Source: Idiomarina sp.
GTDB lineage: Bacteria; Pseudomonadota; Gammaproteobacteria; Enterobacterales; Alteromonadaceae
NCBI GenBank assembly: GCA_020831965.1
Contig: JAFIFP010000008.1
Coordinates: 62,001-126,000, forward strand
DNA length: 64,000 nt
Reading direction: 5' to 3'
Shown: positions 46,144-53,581 of the stretch, piece after piece
How the letters are laid out: every line of letters begins with the position of its first letter
Numbering within the stretch: the first letter of the stretch is position 1
Program-made: the position numbers and the translations under genes
The notes under the pieces: generated by a model
Database searches by the model: none
What the model was told of the DNA's origin: nothing
The model's input: only the letters and a program-made list of their open reading frames with translations

Positions 46144-46186
46144 TGTCGGCTATCGCACATACAGACAGGTATCGCGAACTCATACT
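46144..46186 (+). promoter_or_regulatory. Palindromic activator site and -10 box, site C (DUF5670 gene)
   Basis: TGTCGG-CTAT-CGCACA (46144-46159), 21 nt, then CATACT (46181-46186). The right half is perfect and the left half matches 4 of 6. Confidence 0.58.
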
Positions 46187-46219
46187 GAAGATTAATTCAC
46201 ACTCCACAGGTAGAACATC

Positions 46220-46378
46220 ATGTTAGAAACCATCATTGTACTACTCGTTATTCTATGGGCTCTTGGCCTTGTGTCGTCCTACACCATGGGCGGACTTATC
46301 CACATCCTACTCGTGATTGCATTAATAGTTATTGTGCTGCGACTCATGCGCGGAAGAGGTCGCGGTCCCGGCATCTAA
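46220..46378 (+). CDS. Small two-helix membrane protein, lmo0937/DUF5670 family
   Basis: A 52-residue protein, MLETIIVLLVILWALGLVSS and so on, ending RLMRGRGRGPGI. Two hydrophobic helices are separated by YTMGGLIH and followed by an Arg/Gly tail, which is the DUF5670 pattern. Family genes are widespread, stress-induced and of unknown function. The ribosome site is weak (ACAGGTAG). The promoter carries site C. No clear terminator is seen in the 136 bp before the convergent outer-membrane gene. Confidence 0.82.
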   Translation: MLETIIVLLVILWALGLVSSYTMGGLIHILLVIALIVIVLRLMRGRGRGPGI

Positions 46379-46514
46379 GCGCTGATATCTGCGTGGACTG
46401 GATCATTAAACCTGAGGCGAAACGACACGGATGCCAATGCGGCAAGGAATGCAGTGCATGCCCATAAGGGATTTGGAGGCATCCTCAGGAATAATGGTCC
46501 AGTCCAAGCCGCCT

Positions 46515-47036
46515 CTAGAACAAGTTAAATCCGTAGCTCAAAGACAGCTGCACACCCACCGAGTCAAAGTCGGTCATGCCTTTACCAATTAACCCGATGT
46601 CCATACCTAATCCACTCGGACGATAGTATTGCCAGCCAATGCCGACCGACGCTCCAGTGCCATTGCGTGTGCGATCGCCGCTGAGCCAGCCCGCCCGATT
46701 GACTTCATAAGAATGTGCGCCAGCCTTGATATAAAGCGCACCCGTATCTATTGGGCGGATATACTTCAAATGAGCAGCCGTTGATCTGAGGCTGTAAGCA
46801 AAAACTAGCGTACCAAAACTATGATCCGCTTGGATTGACCAACGGTCAGAAAGTGTTTGTTCCAAACTTAAACCGTAGAAGCCGATTCCACCGCAGCTCG
46901 ATTCGCTCTGCGACTCAATACAATCTGTTACGCCCACCACATAACCGATCCGCGTTTCCGCTGCGACAGTTGAAGTAAATCCGCCCAACCAAAGCGCCGC
47001 GGCTGCCACTGCAAGAATATGAGTCCGTTTTGTCAT
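46515..47036 (-). CDS. Exported outer-membrane beta-barrel-like protein
   Basis: A 173-residue protein with a signal peptide (AVAAAALWLGGFTSTVAA). The mature part has alternating hydrophobic strands and ends LSLSYGFNLF, with a terminal Phe as recognised by the BAM complex. Two cysteines (VTDCIES, SSCGGIG) may form a disulfide. An eight-stranded barrel is likely; PagL- or OmpW-like families are possible but I cannot assign one. The start at 47036 follows AAGGAAA. It lies 48 bp behind the bestrophin gene on the same strand. Confidence 0.75.
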   Translation of the reverse strand: MTKRTHILAVAAAALWLGGFTSTVAAETRIGYVVGVTDCIESQSESSCGGIGFYGLSLEQTLSDRWSIQADHSFGTLVFAYSLRSTAAHLKYIRPIDTGALYIKAGAHSYEVNRAGWLSGDRTRNGTGASVGIGWQYYRPSGLGMDIGLIGKGMTDFDSVGVQLSLSYGFNLF

Positions 47037-47084
47037 TGTTTTTTCCTTAGTATTCAACGCAAAAAAGGTTCCAAAGCGAGGAAG

Positions 47085-47975
47085 TTAGTACAGGTATCCT
47101 TTGCCCCGAGGCGCAATAGGAGCCGGCAAATCGCTGCGGCCTAACGCTTCAAGTAGATCAATTTCGATCGTGCGAGCAATATAATCCATCGGCACGTCAT
47201 TCACTTCGTTCTCAAAAGGTTTCTCGATATAGCGCCCAACGTATTCCAGCATGATGTAGGCATAGCCAATAATGAAAGCGAGGGGAATCGACCAATTCCC
47301 TAAATGCCCTGCCAGGCTCATCGGCAAAATGAGCAAGAATACGGCCAGTGTATAATTCATGAACCAATTGTATTGCATCGGGAAAGGCGTTTTCTTTAAG
47401 CGTTCACAACCACTGACAGTAGTCCCAAGGTTACTTACAATGCGCAGAAGCGCCACCTGTTGATAACTATCTAATTCACCTTGACGTGCCAATTCACCAA
47501 TAGCGTCTGCTTGACGCTGCAAGATGGCTTGGGGTGGTGTTTTTGCCGCTACGACAGCACTCCATTCCTCGGTGGCTAAATGTTCTGTCGCCACTTGAGC
47601 GAGTGGCGCTTTGCGAAGATATTGATTCAGCACCCATGGCAACGCCATGGCGCGCACTAACAGCGGTTCAATCGCCGCTTTGTTATGAAGATAGCTGGTA
47701 GCCTCTAGGGCGAAGTTACGACTTTCATATTTCACTTGTGACCACAGCCCATGACCTTCCCACCAACGGCTATAAGCAGTGTTATTACGAAAACCAATGA
47801 GGAATGCGAGCGCTGTCCCTAAGAACCCCGAAGCATAGGACAAAGACTTCAACATCGTGCCATCGAGAAGCTGCGCCAAGACGCAGGCAATACCAACGAA
47901 AATCGCTAGCATGATTAATTTCGGCCAAGTGAAGACCAACAGCTTCCAGAGGGAAATTCGACGCGTCACAATCAT
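47085..47975 (-). CDS. Bestrophin family ion-channel protein
   Basis: A 296-residue protein matching the bacterial bestrophin/UPF0187 group: an N-terminal TRRISLWKLLVFTWPKL, then LAFLIGFRNNTAYSRWWEGHGLW, which is diagnostic. Membrane helices lie around 20-65 and 205-250, with PFENEVNDVPMD near the C-terminus (the acidic gate region). Homologues form pentameric anion- or cation-conducting channels. The ATG at 47975 is preferred to a TTG at 47996. It is likely co-transcribed with the outer-membrane protein. Confidence 0.9.
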   Translation of the reverse strand: MIVTRRISLWKLLVFTWPKLIMLAIFVGIACVLAQLLDGTMLKSLSYASGFLGTALAFLIGFRNNTAYSRWWEGHGLWSQVKYESRNFALEATSYLHNKAAIEPLLVRAMALPWVLNQYLRKAPLAQVATEHLATEEWSAVVAAKTPPQAILQRQADAIGELARQGELDSYQQVALLRIVSNLGTTVSGCERLKKTPFPMQYNWFMNYTLAVFLLILPMSLAGHLGNWSIPLAFIIGYAYIMLEYVGRYIEKPFENEVNDVPMDYIARTIEIDLLEALGRSDLPAPIAPRGKGYLY

Positions 47976-48045
47976 TGAGCATGTCCTAGCAAGCAACCTA
48001 TGGGGAGATTGTCATTTTGTGACACATCCCCCCTTCTGACAAGGC

Positions 48046-48993
48046 TTATGAATCTGCTGCCTGTACCTTCGCAGTTAGCTCGTTGAGCAATTCAGCAAGA
48101 CGCTCATCATCATCCATACCACGTCGCGCCTGCTCCACATGAGTCGCCGCATGCTCACTTTGGCCGAGGTGCAGGAAAATTGCCGCTAAACGAGCATGCG
48201 CCCATTCGGCGCGAATATTTTCTGGCAAGCGTGAGTCCGCGAGCAGCCCGAGAAGTAAGTCTCGCCCTTTCTCGAGGTCGCGCCCCGATTCCGCCGCCAA
48301 ACGTCCCCATTGGTAATCCAAGAGCGCCTGATCTTCCGCGCTCACTTCATCTCGTTCAGCGTAAACCGCTTGAATGGCTAACAGCTGCTCATTGGCGGCA
48401 TCCCAATCTTCGGCTTGCACCTTAGTGTAGAAATAGGTGAGACGCATTTGTGTGTTCTTGGGGAAGGCCACAAACATCGACTCGTAAGCTTGGTCGAGTT
48501 CTTCTTGCGGTGCTTCTTGCATAGTTAAGCGGGTAATATTGACGGGATGCTGCCAACGACTTTCAAGCGCCACCAATTGCTGATAAAGACTTTCCGCCTC
48601 ATCTTTATTGCCCCCGACAATACCGGGAGCCGCCATGTGGAACATGGCCAAAGACATGGTCGCGAGTTCATGATTGGGATCGGCTTTAATGGCGTCCTGC
48701 CAGTGGTTGCGCATGCCACGCGCCATAAACGGCATACGTATGGTCGATACTTCGGCCATTCGCAAAATGCTGTGCTGGCCGCGCAAGTAATGATAATCGG
48801 CCTTATTGCCATGCTGACGGCGCAGGCTGTCGAGTTCGCGGTCTAGACCGCGAGCATCGCCGGCATTGAACAGTTCCAAAGCAGGGTGAAACACAGGGTC
48901 AATATAAGCTGCCATTTCATTCTCATTGGCGTTCGCCTGTGCGGAATGAGACAGTAAGAGGATAGAAAACAAGCCAATAAAAAAGGTGCGCAT
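48046..48993 (-). CDS. Exported TPR-like helical protein
   Basis: The start at 48993 has GGAG seven bases upstream and a signal peptide (MRTFFIGLFSILLLSHSAQA). The mature part (about 290 residues) is helical, with TPR-like pairs such as WQDAIKADPNHELATMSLAM and LAAIFLHLGQSEHAATHVEQA. No enzymatic motif is visible. Probably a periplasmic protein-protein interaction factor. The neighbouring genes give no clear clue. Confidence 0.72.
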   Translation of the reverse strand: MRTFFIGLFSILLLSHSAQANANENEMAAYIDPVFHPALELFNAGDARGLDRELDSLRRQHGNKADYHYLRGQHSILRMAEVSTIRMPFMARGMRNHWQDAIKADPNHELATMSLAMFHMAAPGIVGGNKDEAESLYQQLVALESRWQHPVNITRLTMQEAPQEELDQAYESMFVAFPKNTQMRLTYFYTKVQAEDWDAANEQLLAIQAVYAERDEVSAEDQALLDYQWGRLAAESGRDLEKGRDLLLGLLADSRLPENIRAEWAHARLAAIFLHLGQSEHAATHVEQARRGMDDDERLAELLNELTAKVQAADS

Positions 48994-49092
48994 CAGAGTG
49001 CTCCGAGTCAGATTCACTTAAGGTTAGCTGAGTCTGACCACGGAAGCATCACTTCAACGCACCGCGACGCACAACAAAGTTGTTACACAATA

Positions 49093-49659
49093 TTACTCGC
49101 TCGAAGAATCACCAGAGCCTGAGCGCTCACGACGACGCTCTTGGCGATTTTCGAGACGCTCTTGGCGATTTTCACCACGCTCACGCCGCTCTTTAATGAT
49201 GATTTCTAGATTCTCTAATGCCTCACGGCGAGATTCTCCAGCATTCTCCATGCGTACGCGAATTTCTTCCATACGCTCAGGGCTCATGCGGTGACGTTGC
49301 AAAAAGTCTTCTTTACTCACGAGTCCAGTATTGGCGGTATCGAGCCGTGCAAATAGCGCCACTGCTCGTTCACGTGCCTGACGTTCCATCACCTCAATCA
49401 TTTCAGCTTCCGTGATGTAGCCGTCTTCGTTCAAATCATACTGCTCGAACTGCTGCTCCAAGCGATTTACACGAATGACCCGAATACTGTCTGCCGTCAC
49501 TTGTCCTTCTGGATTCACATCGAAATGTTCAAACCACATCATGCGACGTTCGCCACGGTCACTCCGGTCACCGCGCTCACGTTCACTCGCTTCAGCCAAT
49601 GGTGCAATAGCGAGCGTGGCGCCCAAGATCATTGAAATAGATAACATTGAAGGTTTCAT
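49093..49659 (-). CDS. Exported EF-hand calcium-binding protein
   Basis: A 188-residue protein with a signal peptide (MKPSMLSISMILGATLAIAP). Three EF-hand-like loops follow: DVNPEGQVTADSI, the canonical DLNEDGYITEAEM (Asp, Asn, Asp and terminal Glu ligands) and DTANTGLVSKEDF. The tail is rich in Arg and Glu, with the repeat RQERLENRQER. It should bind Ca2+ in the periplasm. It is the next gene downstream of the response regulator, and its promoter has a direct repeat of OmpR type. The start follows GGAG. Confidence 0.85.
   Translation of the reverse strand: MKPSMLSISMILGATLAIAPLAEASERERGDRSDRGERRMMWFEHFDVNPEGQVTADSIRVIRVNRLEQQFEQYDLNEDGYITEAEMIEVMERQARERAVALFARLDTANTGLVSKEDFLQRHRMSPERMEEIRVRMENAGESRREALENLEIIIKERRERGENRQERLENRQERRRERSGSGDSSSE
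49137..49178. repeat. Two tandem 21-bp units in the EF-hand gene
   Basis: 49137-49157 and 49158-49178 share GCTCTTGGCGATTTTC and encode the repeated ENRQERL-type heptad of the C-terminal tail. Confidence 0.7.
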
Positions 49660-49692
49660 AGGGTACTCCAGCATTCAAAATTAGTTGCGGCT

Positions 49693-49712
49693 TTCACCGC
49701 CGGTTCACCGCC
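49693..49712 (-). promoter_or_regulatory. Direct repeat (9 bp twice, 11-bp period) upstream of the EF-hand gene
   Basis: On the minus strand GGCGGTGAA occurs twice, separated by CC, so the copies lie one helical turn apart. A TAATTT-like -10 follows after nine bases. This layout is typical of OmpR/PhoB-family response-regulator boxes. Such a regulator is encoded 100 bp upstream. Confidence 0.5.
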
Positions 49713-49810
49713 AACCTACAATTTCTGTGGAGCGTTGGCTGCTATGACCCAAGTGTGCGCCATCAATGTGCAGAAACCATGGGGCAATTATGGAGAGATT
49801 GTGGAGTTAG

Positions 49811-50536
49811 TTAGCGAACGCCATAGCTGGGTGCCACAAACTTGTACCCCAGCCCATAAACCGACTGAATCAGCTCTTCCTCTGAGGCCACCTCGTGCAG
49901 CTTAGCGCGCAGGTTTTTAATATGGCTGTCGACTGTACGGTCAGATACCACGCGGTGGTCATCATAAGCCACGTCCATCAACTCAGAACGGCGAAATACT
50001 CGCCCAGGGTGAGTCGCTAAATGCTCCAGTAAGCGATACTCCACCACAGTTAATTGCAATACATGCCCATGGTAAGTTGCCTCCAAAGACTCGCTTTGAA
50101 AGCTCAAGTTGGTTTTTAAGCTCTCAGCTGGCGTGCTTTGCCATCGACTGCGACGCAATAACGCTTCAACACGGGCCACAACTTCTCTCGGGCTAAACGG
50201 CTTTGCCAAATAATCATCCGCGCCGAGTTTTAGGCCGAGAATCCGATCAAACTCCTCATGGCGCGCGCTCAGAAACAGAATAGGTAGTTGGCTACGTTCC
50301 CGGATCTTCTGACACAGGCTCAGTCCGTCAGTACCGGGCATCATAATATCGAGAAGCAACACATCTGGCTGTTGAGATTGGAAGCTTTCAAGCATCGCGT
50401 CGCCGTGCTCGAATGCACGACAAGCAAAGCCCTCATGCGTGAGGTAATCCACTAAGAGGTCACGAATCTCAGGTTCGTCGTCGACAACCCATACGAGGCC
50501 TTTATTCGTGTTCTCTGGCTCAACTGAATGTTGCAC
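49811..50536 (-). CDS. OmpR-family response regulator
   Basis: A 241-residue regulator. The receiver domain has the acidic pair VVDDEPE (D19/D20), the phosphoacceptor D63 in LLLDIMMPG and K112 in LAKPFSP. The C-terminal winged helix has LTVVEYRLLEHLATHPGRVFRR and RTVDSHIKNLRAKL. It lies 7 bp after the kinase gene. The probable targets are the EF-hand gene and its own operon (inference). BaeR, CreB and CarR are possible relatives. Confidence 0.93.
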   Translation of the reverse strand: MQHSVEPENTNKGLVWVVDDEPEIRDLLVDYLTHEGFACRAFEHGDAMLESFQSQQPDVLLLDIMMPGTDGLSLCQKIRERSQLPILFLSARHEEFDRILGLKLGADDYLAKPFSPREVVARVEALLRRSRWQSTPAESLKTNLSFQSESLEATYHGHVLQLTVVEYRLLEHLATHPGRVFRRSELMDVAYDDHRVVSDRTVDSHIKNLRAKLHEVASEEELIQSVYGLGYKFVAPSYGVR

Positions 50537-50543
50537 TGTGTTC

Positions 50544-51947
50544 TTACTCCAGTTCCAACTCTATTCTTGCCAAAATACCACCCCAAGCAGAAGGTTCGAA
50601 GCTCAGCTTACCGCCATGATGACTAATAATACTTTGCGCAATCGCAAGCCCTAGGCCACTGCCCCCTGATTCGCGGGTTCGCGCCATATCTGGTCGATAC
50701 AACCGCTCACCTAAACGAGCACACTCTGCCTCCGTCAGACCGGGTGCACTGTCTTCCAGTTCCCAGCGCGCCAGCCCTTGCTGAATTTGCAAACGTAATT
50801 CCACACGCCCTTCGGCGTCTGTATAGCGCAGACTATTATTGAGCAGATTACCGAGTGCCTGGCGCCAACGATCGCGGTCAATCGCCACAGTACAACTGTC
50901 TGTCGTAATAGCCGTTGTAAATTGCAGTTGCGCGTCCCGAAAGCCACTCGCATAAGTGGCGGCAAGATCCTGTGTCAGTTCACTTAAATCCACGGGTTCT
51001 AAGTTGTAGGCTAATTGTCCCACATCCGCTTGAGCCAACTGGTGTAAGTCATCCGTGAGTCGCGCTAAATGGAGCACTTGCCGATACAAACGATCTTGAT
51101 GGCGTTGATCAAAGGGACGCACGCCATCCTGAACGGCCTCTAAGTCGCCGCGCAGAACAGTAAGCGGCGTTCGTAACTCATGAGCAACGTCCGCTAGGAG
51201 TTGGCGCCTGCGGGATTCACCACGCTCAAGGCTTTCGGCAAGCGCATTGAAGTCTTCTGCGAGCGCGTGAATGTCATCTCGACCACCGACTTGAATGCGC
51301 GTTTCATAATGACCGGAGGCCAATCGATGGCTCGCGTCTTTCACTTGGCGCAAACGTGCGCGCAGACCATAAGTCAGTATGCCGGCACTCAGCGAAGCCA
51401 AAAGTAATGCGAGCAAACCTGCAATCACATAAGCCGTGACTTGCTGCTCTTGGAATACCGCATCGACTGGTTGTAATGGCCCCTCTGGGCGCGGTGCACG
51501 AAGAATAGCGACCACCTGATCATGGCTGACAACCGGCACACTCACACTCTCAAAAATATCCGGTCCAAACAACCGCTCCCCCTCGGGTGTATAAAGAGCA
51601 AGTTGGGTGAATGACAGTTGCGGGTCTAGGTTCAATCGGCCGGGGTTAAACAACACATCATTTTGAATTTGGCGCATGACCTGTCGCCATATCTGTTCAC
51701 TGGAAACGGCGCGAGCCGCTATTTGGCGCGTGTGACTTTCATGATAATCCCCCAGCACCAGAGCGACCTGGGTGAGACGTTGACGCTCTTGCTCCGCAAG
51801 ATAGTTGGTGAAGTTATGAATAAAATAGCTACGCATGCCCGCGAGAATTAACACCGTTAATATTAATCCAGTACCTGCAATGGCGAGAAAGAACTGCCAA
51901 CGCGTACTCAGGCGACCAAATGCGAGGATAGGCGTTTGAAATTTCAT
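50544..51947 (-). CDS. Membrane sensor histidine kinase, BaeS-like
   Basis: A 467-residue kinase from the ATG at 51947. Helix 1 spans about 18-38, a periplasmic sensor about 40-168, and helix 2 about 171-195. HAMP, HisKA with H256 (LADVAHELRTPL) and HATPase (NNSLRYTDAEGR, GSGLGLAI) follow. The upstream reading to 52106 lies inside the BNR-like gene and is rejected. The ATG overlaps that gene's stop (ATGA), so translation is coupled to the lipid-transport operon. The signal is unknown. Confidence 0.92.
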   Translation of the reverse strand: MKFQTPILAFGRLSTRWQFFLAIAGTGLILTVLILAGMRSYFIHNFTNYLAEQERQRLTQVALVLGDYHESHTRQIAARAVSSEQIWRQVMRQIQNDVLFNPGRLNLDPQLSFTQLALYTPEGERLFGPDIFESVSVPVVSHDQVVAILRAPRPEGPLQPVDAVFQEQQVTAYVIAGLLALLLASLSAGILTYGLRARLRQVKDASHRLASGHYETRIQVGGRDDIHALAEDFNALAESLERGESRRRQLLADVAHELRTPLTVLRGDLEAVQDGVRPFDQRHQDRLYRQVLHLARLTDDLHQLAQADVGQLAYNLEPVDLSELTQDLAATYASGFRDAQLQFTTAITTDSCTVAIDRDRWRQALGNLLNNSLRYTDAEGRVELRLQIQQGLARWELEDSAPGLTEAECARLGERLYRPDMARTRESGGSGLGLAIAQSIISHHGGKLSFEPSAWGGILARIELELE

Positions 51948-52945
51948 GTGGTGCTCTCTGATGGTGCTAATTCGGAAATTGGCATTTGGGCAAAATAAAT
52001 AGCGGGTTTTCCTTCGTGGGTCGAGTAATAACTCACGGACGCAACGCCATTCTCCACTACCAATCCGGCATAACTGGTGTCGCCGGCGGACGGCAACTGG
52101 CCGCATTCCGTTAACTGCCCAGTATTTTTATCAACCCATGCAAAGCTGGTGCGAGCGGCGACAATTTCCCGCTTCTTCACCGTGTAATATCTCACTACAG
52201 CCAGTAACCGACCATCATTTAAGTGTGCCATGACCGGGCCACCTATCCGCTGTTTGGTGTTACGCCATTGCCATCGGCGATAAGGTGGCAAAGAGCAGCC
52301 TAGCAGTGCACTTTGCGGATCGCGACGCAATAGACACCATGCGGTTCCGTCTTCATCGAAACACAGACCACTCTCGTTACTGTACTCTTCTTTGCGTCGC
52401 GCCCCGCGCATCCGCTCCACCCAAGGCTCAAAGTCGCGACCATTGTCTGTGCGATACACCCTGCTGTGATAATCACCACCCACTTTGTAAGCGATACCCA
52501 GCCCTTGCTTCTGGTGAAAGGCCACCCGCCACAACCAAAAATCTTGCTCTCCGGCGTCTTGTGCTTCAGTCCAGCGACGTCCACGGTCCGAGTGCCATGT
52601 TAAACAGCGATGTGAATAGCCAAACTCTTTCCGTTTCACACGCAAAGCAGCAAGGACGCAGAGACCGCCCTCTGGGGTTAAGTATATTTTTGGATCCCGT
52701 AGGTCACCCAAAGGGTCACTGAAGCAGGTGACAGTGCGCCACGCAATGCCATCTTTTGAACGCAAGAGTCGGACAATTCCATCGCGAGAAACATGAGTTT
52801 CCCCTTCACGAAAGACACACCACCACGCATTTCGGAACTTCACCAAGTCAGTAAAAGCATTGTGGGCGGCACGACGCCAAATACGGCGCGCGGGAAATTT
52901 TGGGAGCGTAGCGGTCATGACATCACTCGAACCGGGTTCTGCCAT
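51944..52945 (-). CDS. Sialidase-fold (BNR-like) protein of unknown function
   Basis: A 333-residue cytosolic-looking protein without a signal peptide. Repeated blade-like motifs such as LLRSKDGIAWRTV, WHSDRGRRWTEA and YRTDNGRDFEPW fit a five- or six-bladed sialidase propeller with Asp-box-like turns (SxDxGxxW). The catalytic Arg triad of true sialidases cannot be confirmed. It starts 3 bp after pqiC and overlaps the kinase start by 4 bp. This firm placement between a lipid transporter and its kinase is unusual. The function is unknown. Confidence 0.75.
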   Translation of the reverse strand: MAEPGSSDVMTATLPKFPARRIWRRAAHNAFTDLVKFRNAWWCVFREGETHVSRDGIVRLLRSKDGIAWRTVTCFSDPLGDLRDPKIYLTPEGGLCVLAALRVKRKEFGYSHRCLTWHSDRGRRWTEAQDAGEQDFWLWRVAFHQKQGLGIAYKVGGDYHSRVYRTDNGRDFEPWVERMRGARRKEEYSNESGLCFDEDGTAWCLLRRDPQSALLGCSLPPYRRWQWRNTKQRIGGPVMAHLNDGRLLAVVRYYTVKKREIVAARTSFAWVDKNTGQLTECGQLPSAGDTSYAGLVVENGVASVSYYSTHEGKPAIYFAQMPISELAPSESTT

Positions 52946-52948
52946 TAC

Positions 52949-53581
52949 CTAGCGTGCTTGTGCTGTCGAACGTTCAGGCAGTTCCGCAATGGCGTCACCC
53001 AACTGGCGAAGGACAGCATGCCAAGCTGCACCAAGGGCATCTACCATGGCGGGATAGCCGTCCTGCGCCAGCTCTGAACGTTCTTCAATAACGCCACTGG
53101 TCACAAACTCTTGGCTCGCGTCGCGCACATGCCACTGCACCCTGACGTGCGCTTCACCCGTGCTGCTCATTTGGAACGCGTCCACATGTAAATCCAAACG
53201 ATAATCCATGACACGTAAGTAGCCTGTGCTCAGCAGAGGTACCCATTGGCTCTCGGGAAAGCGTTGGTGTAATCCTTGTCTTACTTGGCGCTCAAGTTGC
53301 TCACTTAAACGATCTGCCCAACGATGTTGGCGCGTGGCAAACAATTCATTGTTTAAAGTTTCGACAATCATTGAGGTACCCGTTAAGAACTCCGCGACGC
53401 GCACGGAACCGATCGCGACTCGTCCATCGAATGCTCTGTCAGCCACTTCAAATGCGGGGGCTGGAAGTAAATACTGGTGCGTCTCTACGGGTTTACTCGC
53501 ACAGCCCGCAAGCACAGTCATCGTCACCAAGACCGCCGTCACACCTTTTACTAGGTTCAACCATCCATATTTTTGTCTCAT
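52949..53581 (-). CDS. pqiC: PqiC outer-membrane lipoprotein of the PqiABC system
   Basis: A 210-residue lipoprotein with lipobox LAGC (VLVTMTVLAGCASKP). It has the ABC-type-transport auxiliary (DUF330/YmbA) core: HQYLLPAP, DGRVAIGSVRVAEFL and RWADRLSEQLERQVRQGL. PqiC docks the PqiB needle on the outer membrane. Its start overlaps the pqiB stop by 4 bp. Confidence 0.9.
   Translation of the reverse strand: MRQKYGWLNLVKGVTAVLVTMTVLAGCASKPVETHQYLLPAPAFEVADRAFDGRVAIGSVRVAEFLTGTSMIVETLNNELFATRQHRWADRLSEQLERQVRQGLHQRFPESQWVPLLSTGYLRVMDYRLDLHVDAFQMSSTGEAHVRVQWHVRDASQEFVTSGVIEERSELAQDGYPAMVDALGAAWHAVLRQLGDAIAELPERSTAQAR

Noticed and set aside
46255-46467. 70-aa cysteine-containing reading frame on the plus strand
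   Set aside because: It is an out-of-frame overlap of the DUF5670 gene with no ribosome site and no recognisable composition.
49754-49759. A TGTGCG/CGCACA hexamer upstream of the EF-hand gene as a seventh island-type site
   Set aside because: The partner half-site and the central TA are missing and no -10 box lies 20-22 nt downstream. It serves as a useful negative control for the six real sites.
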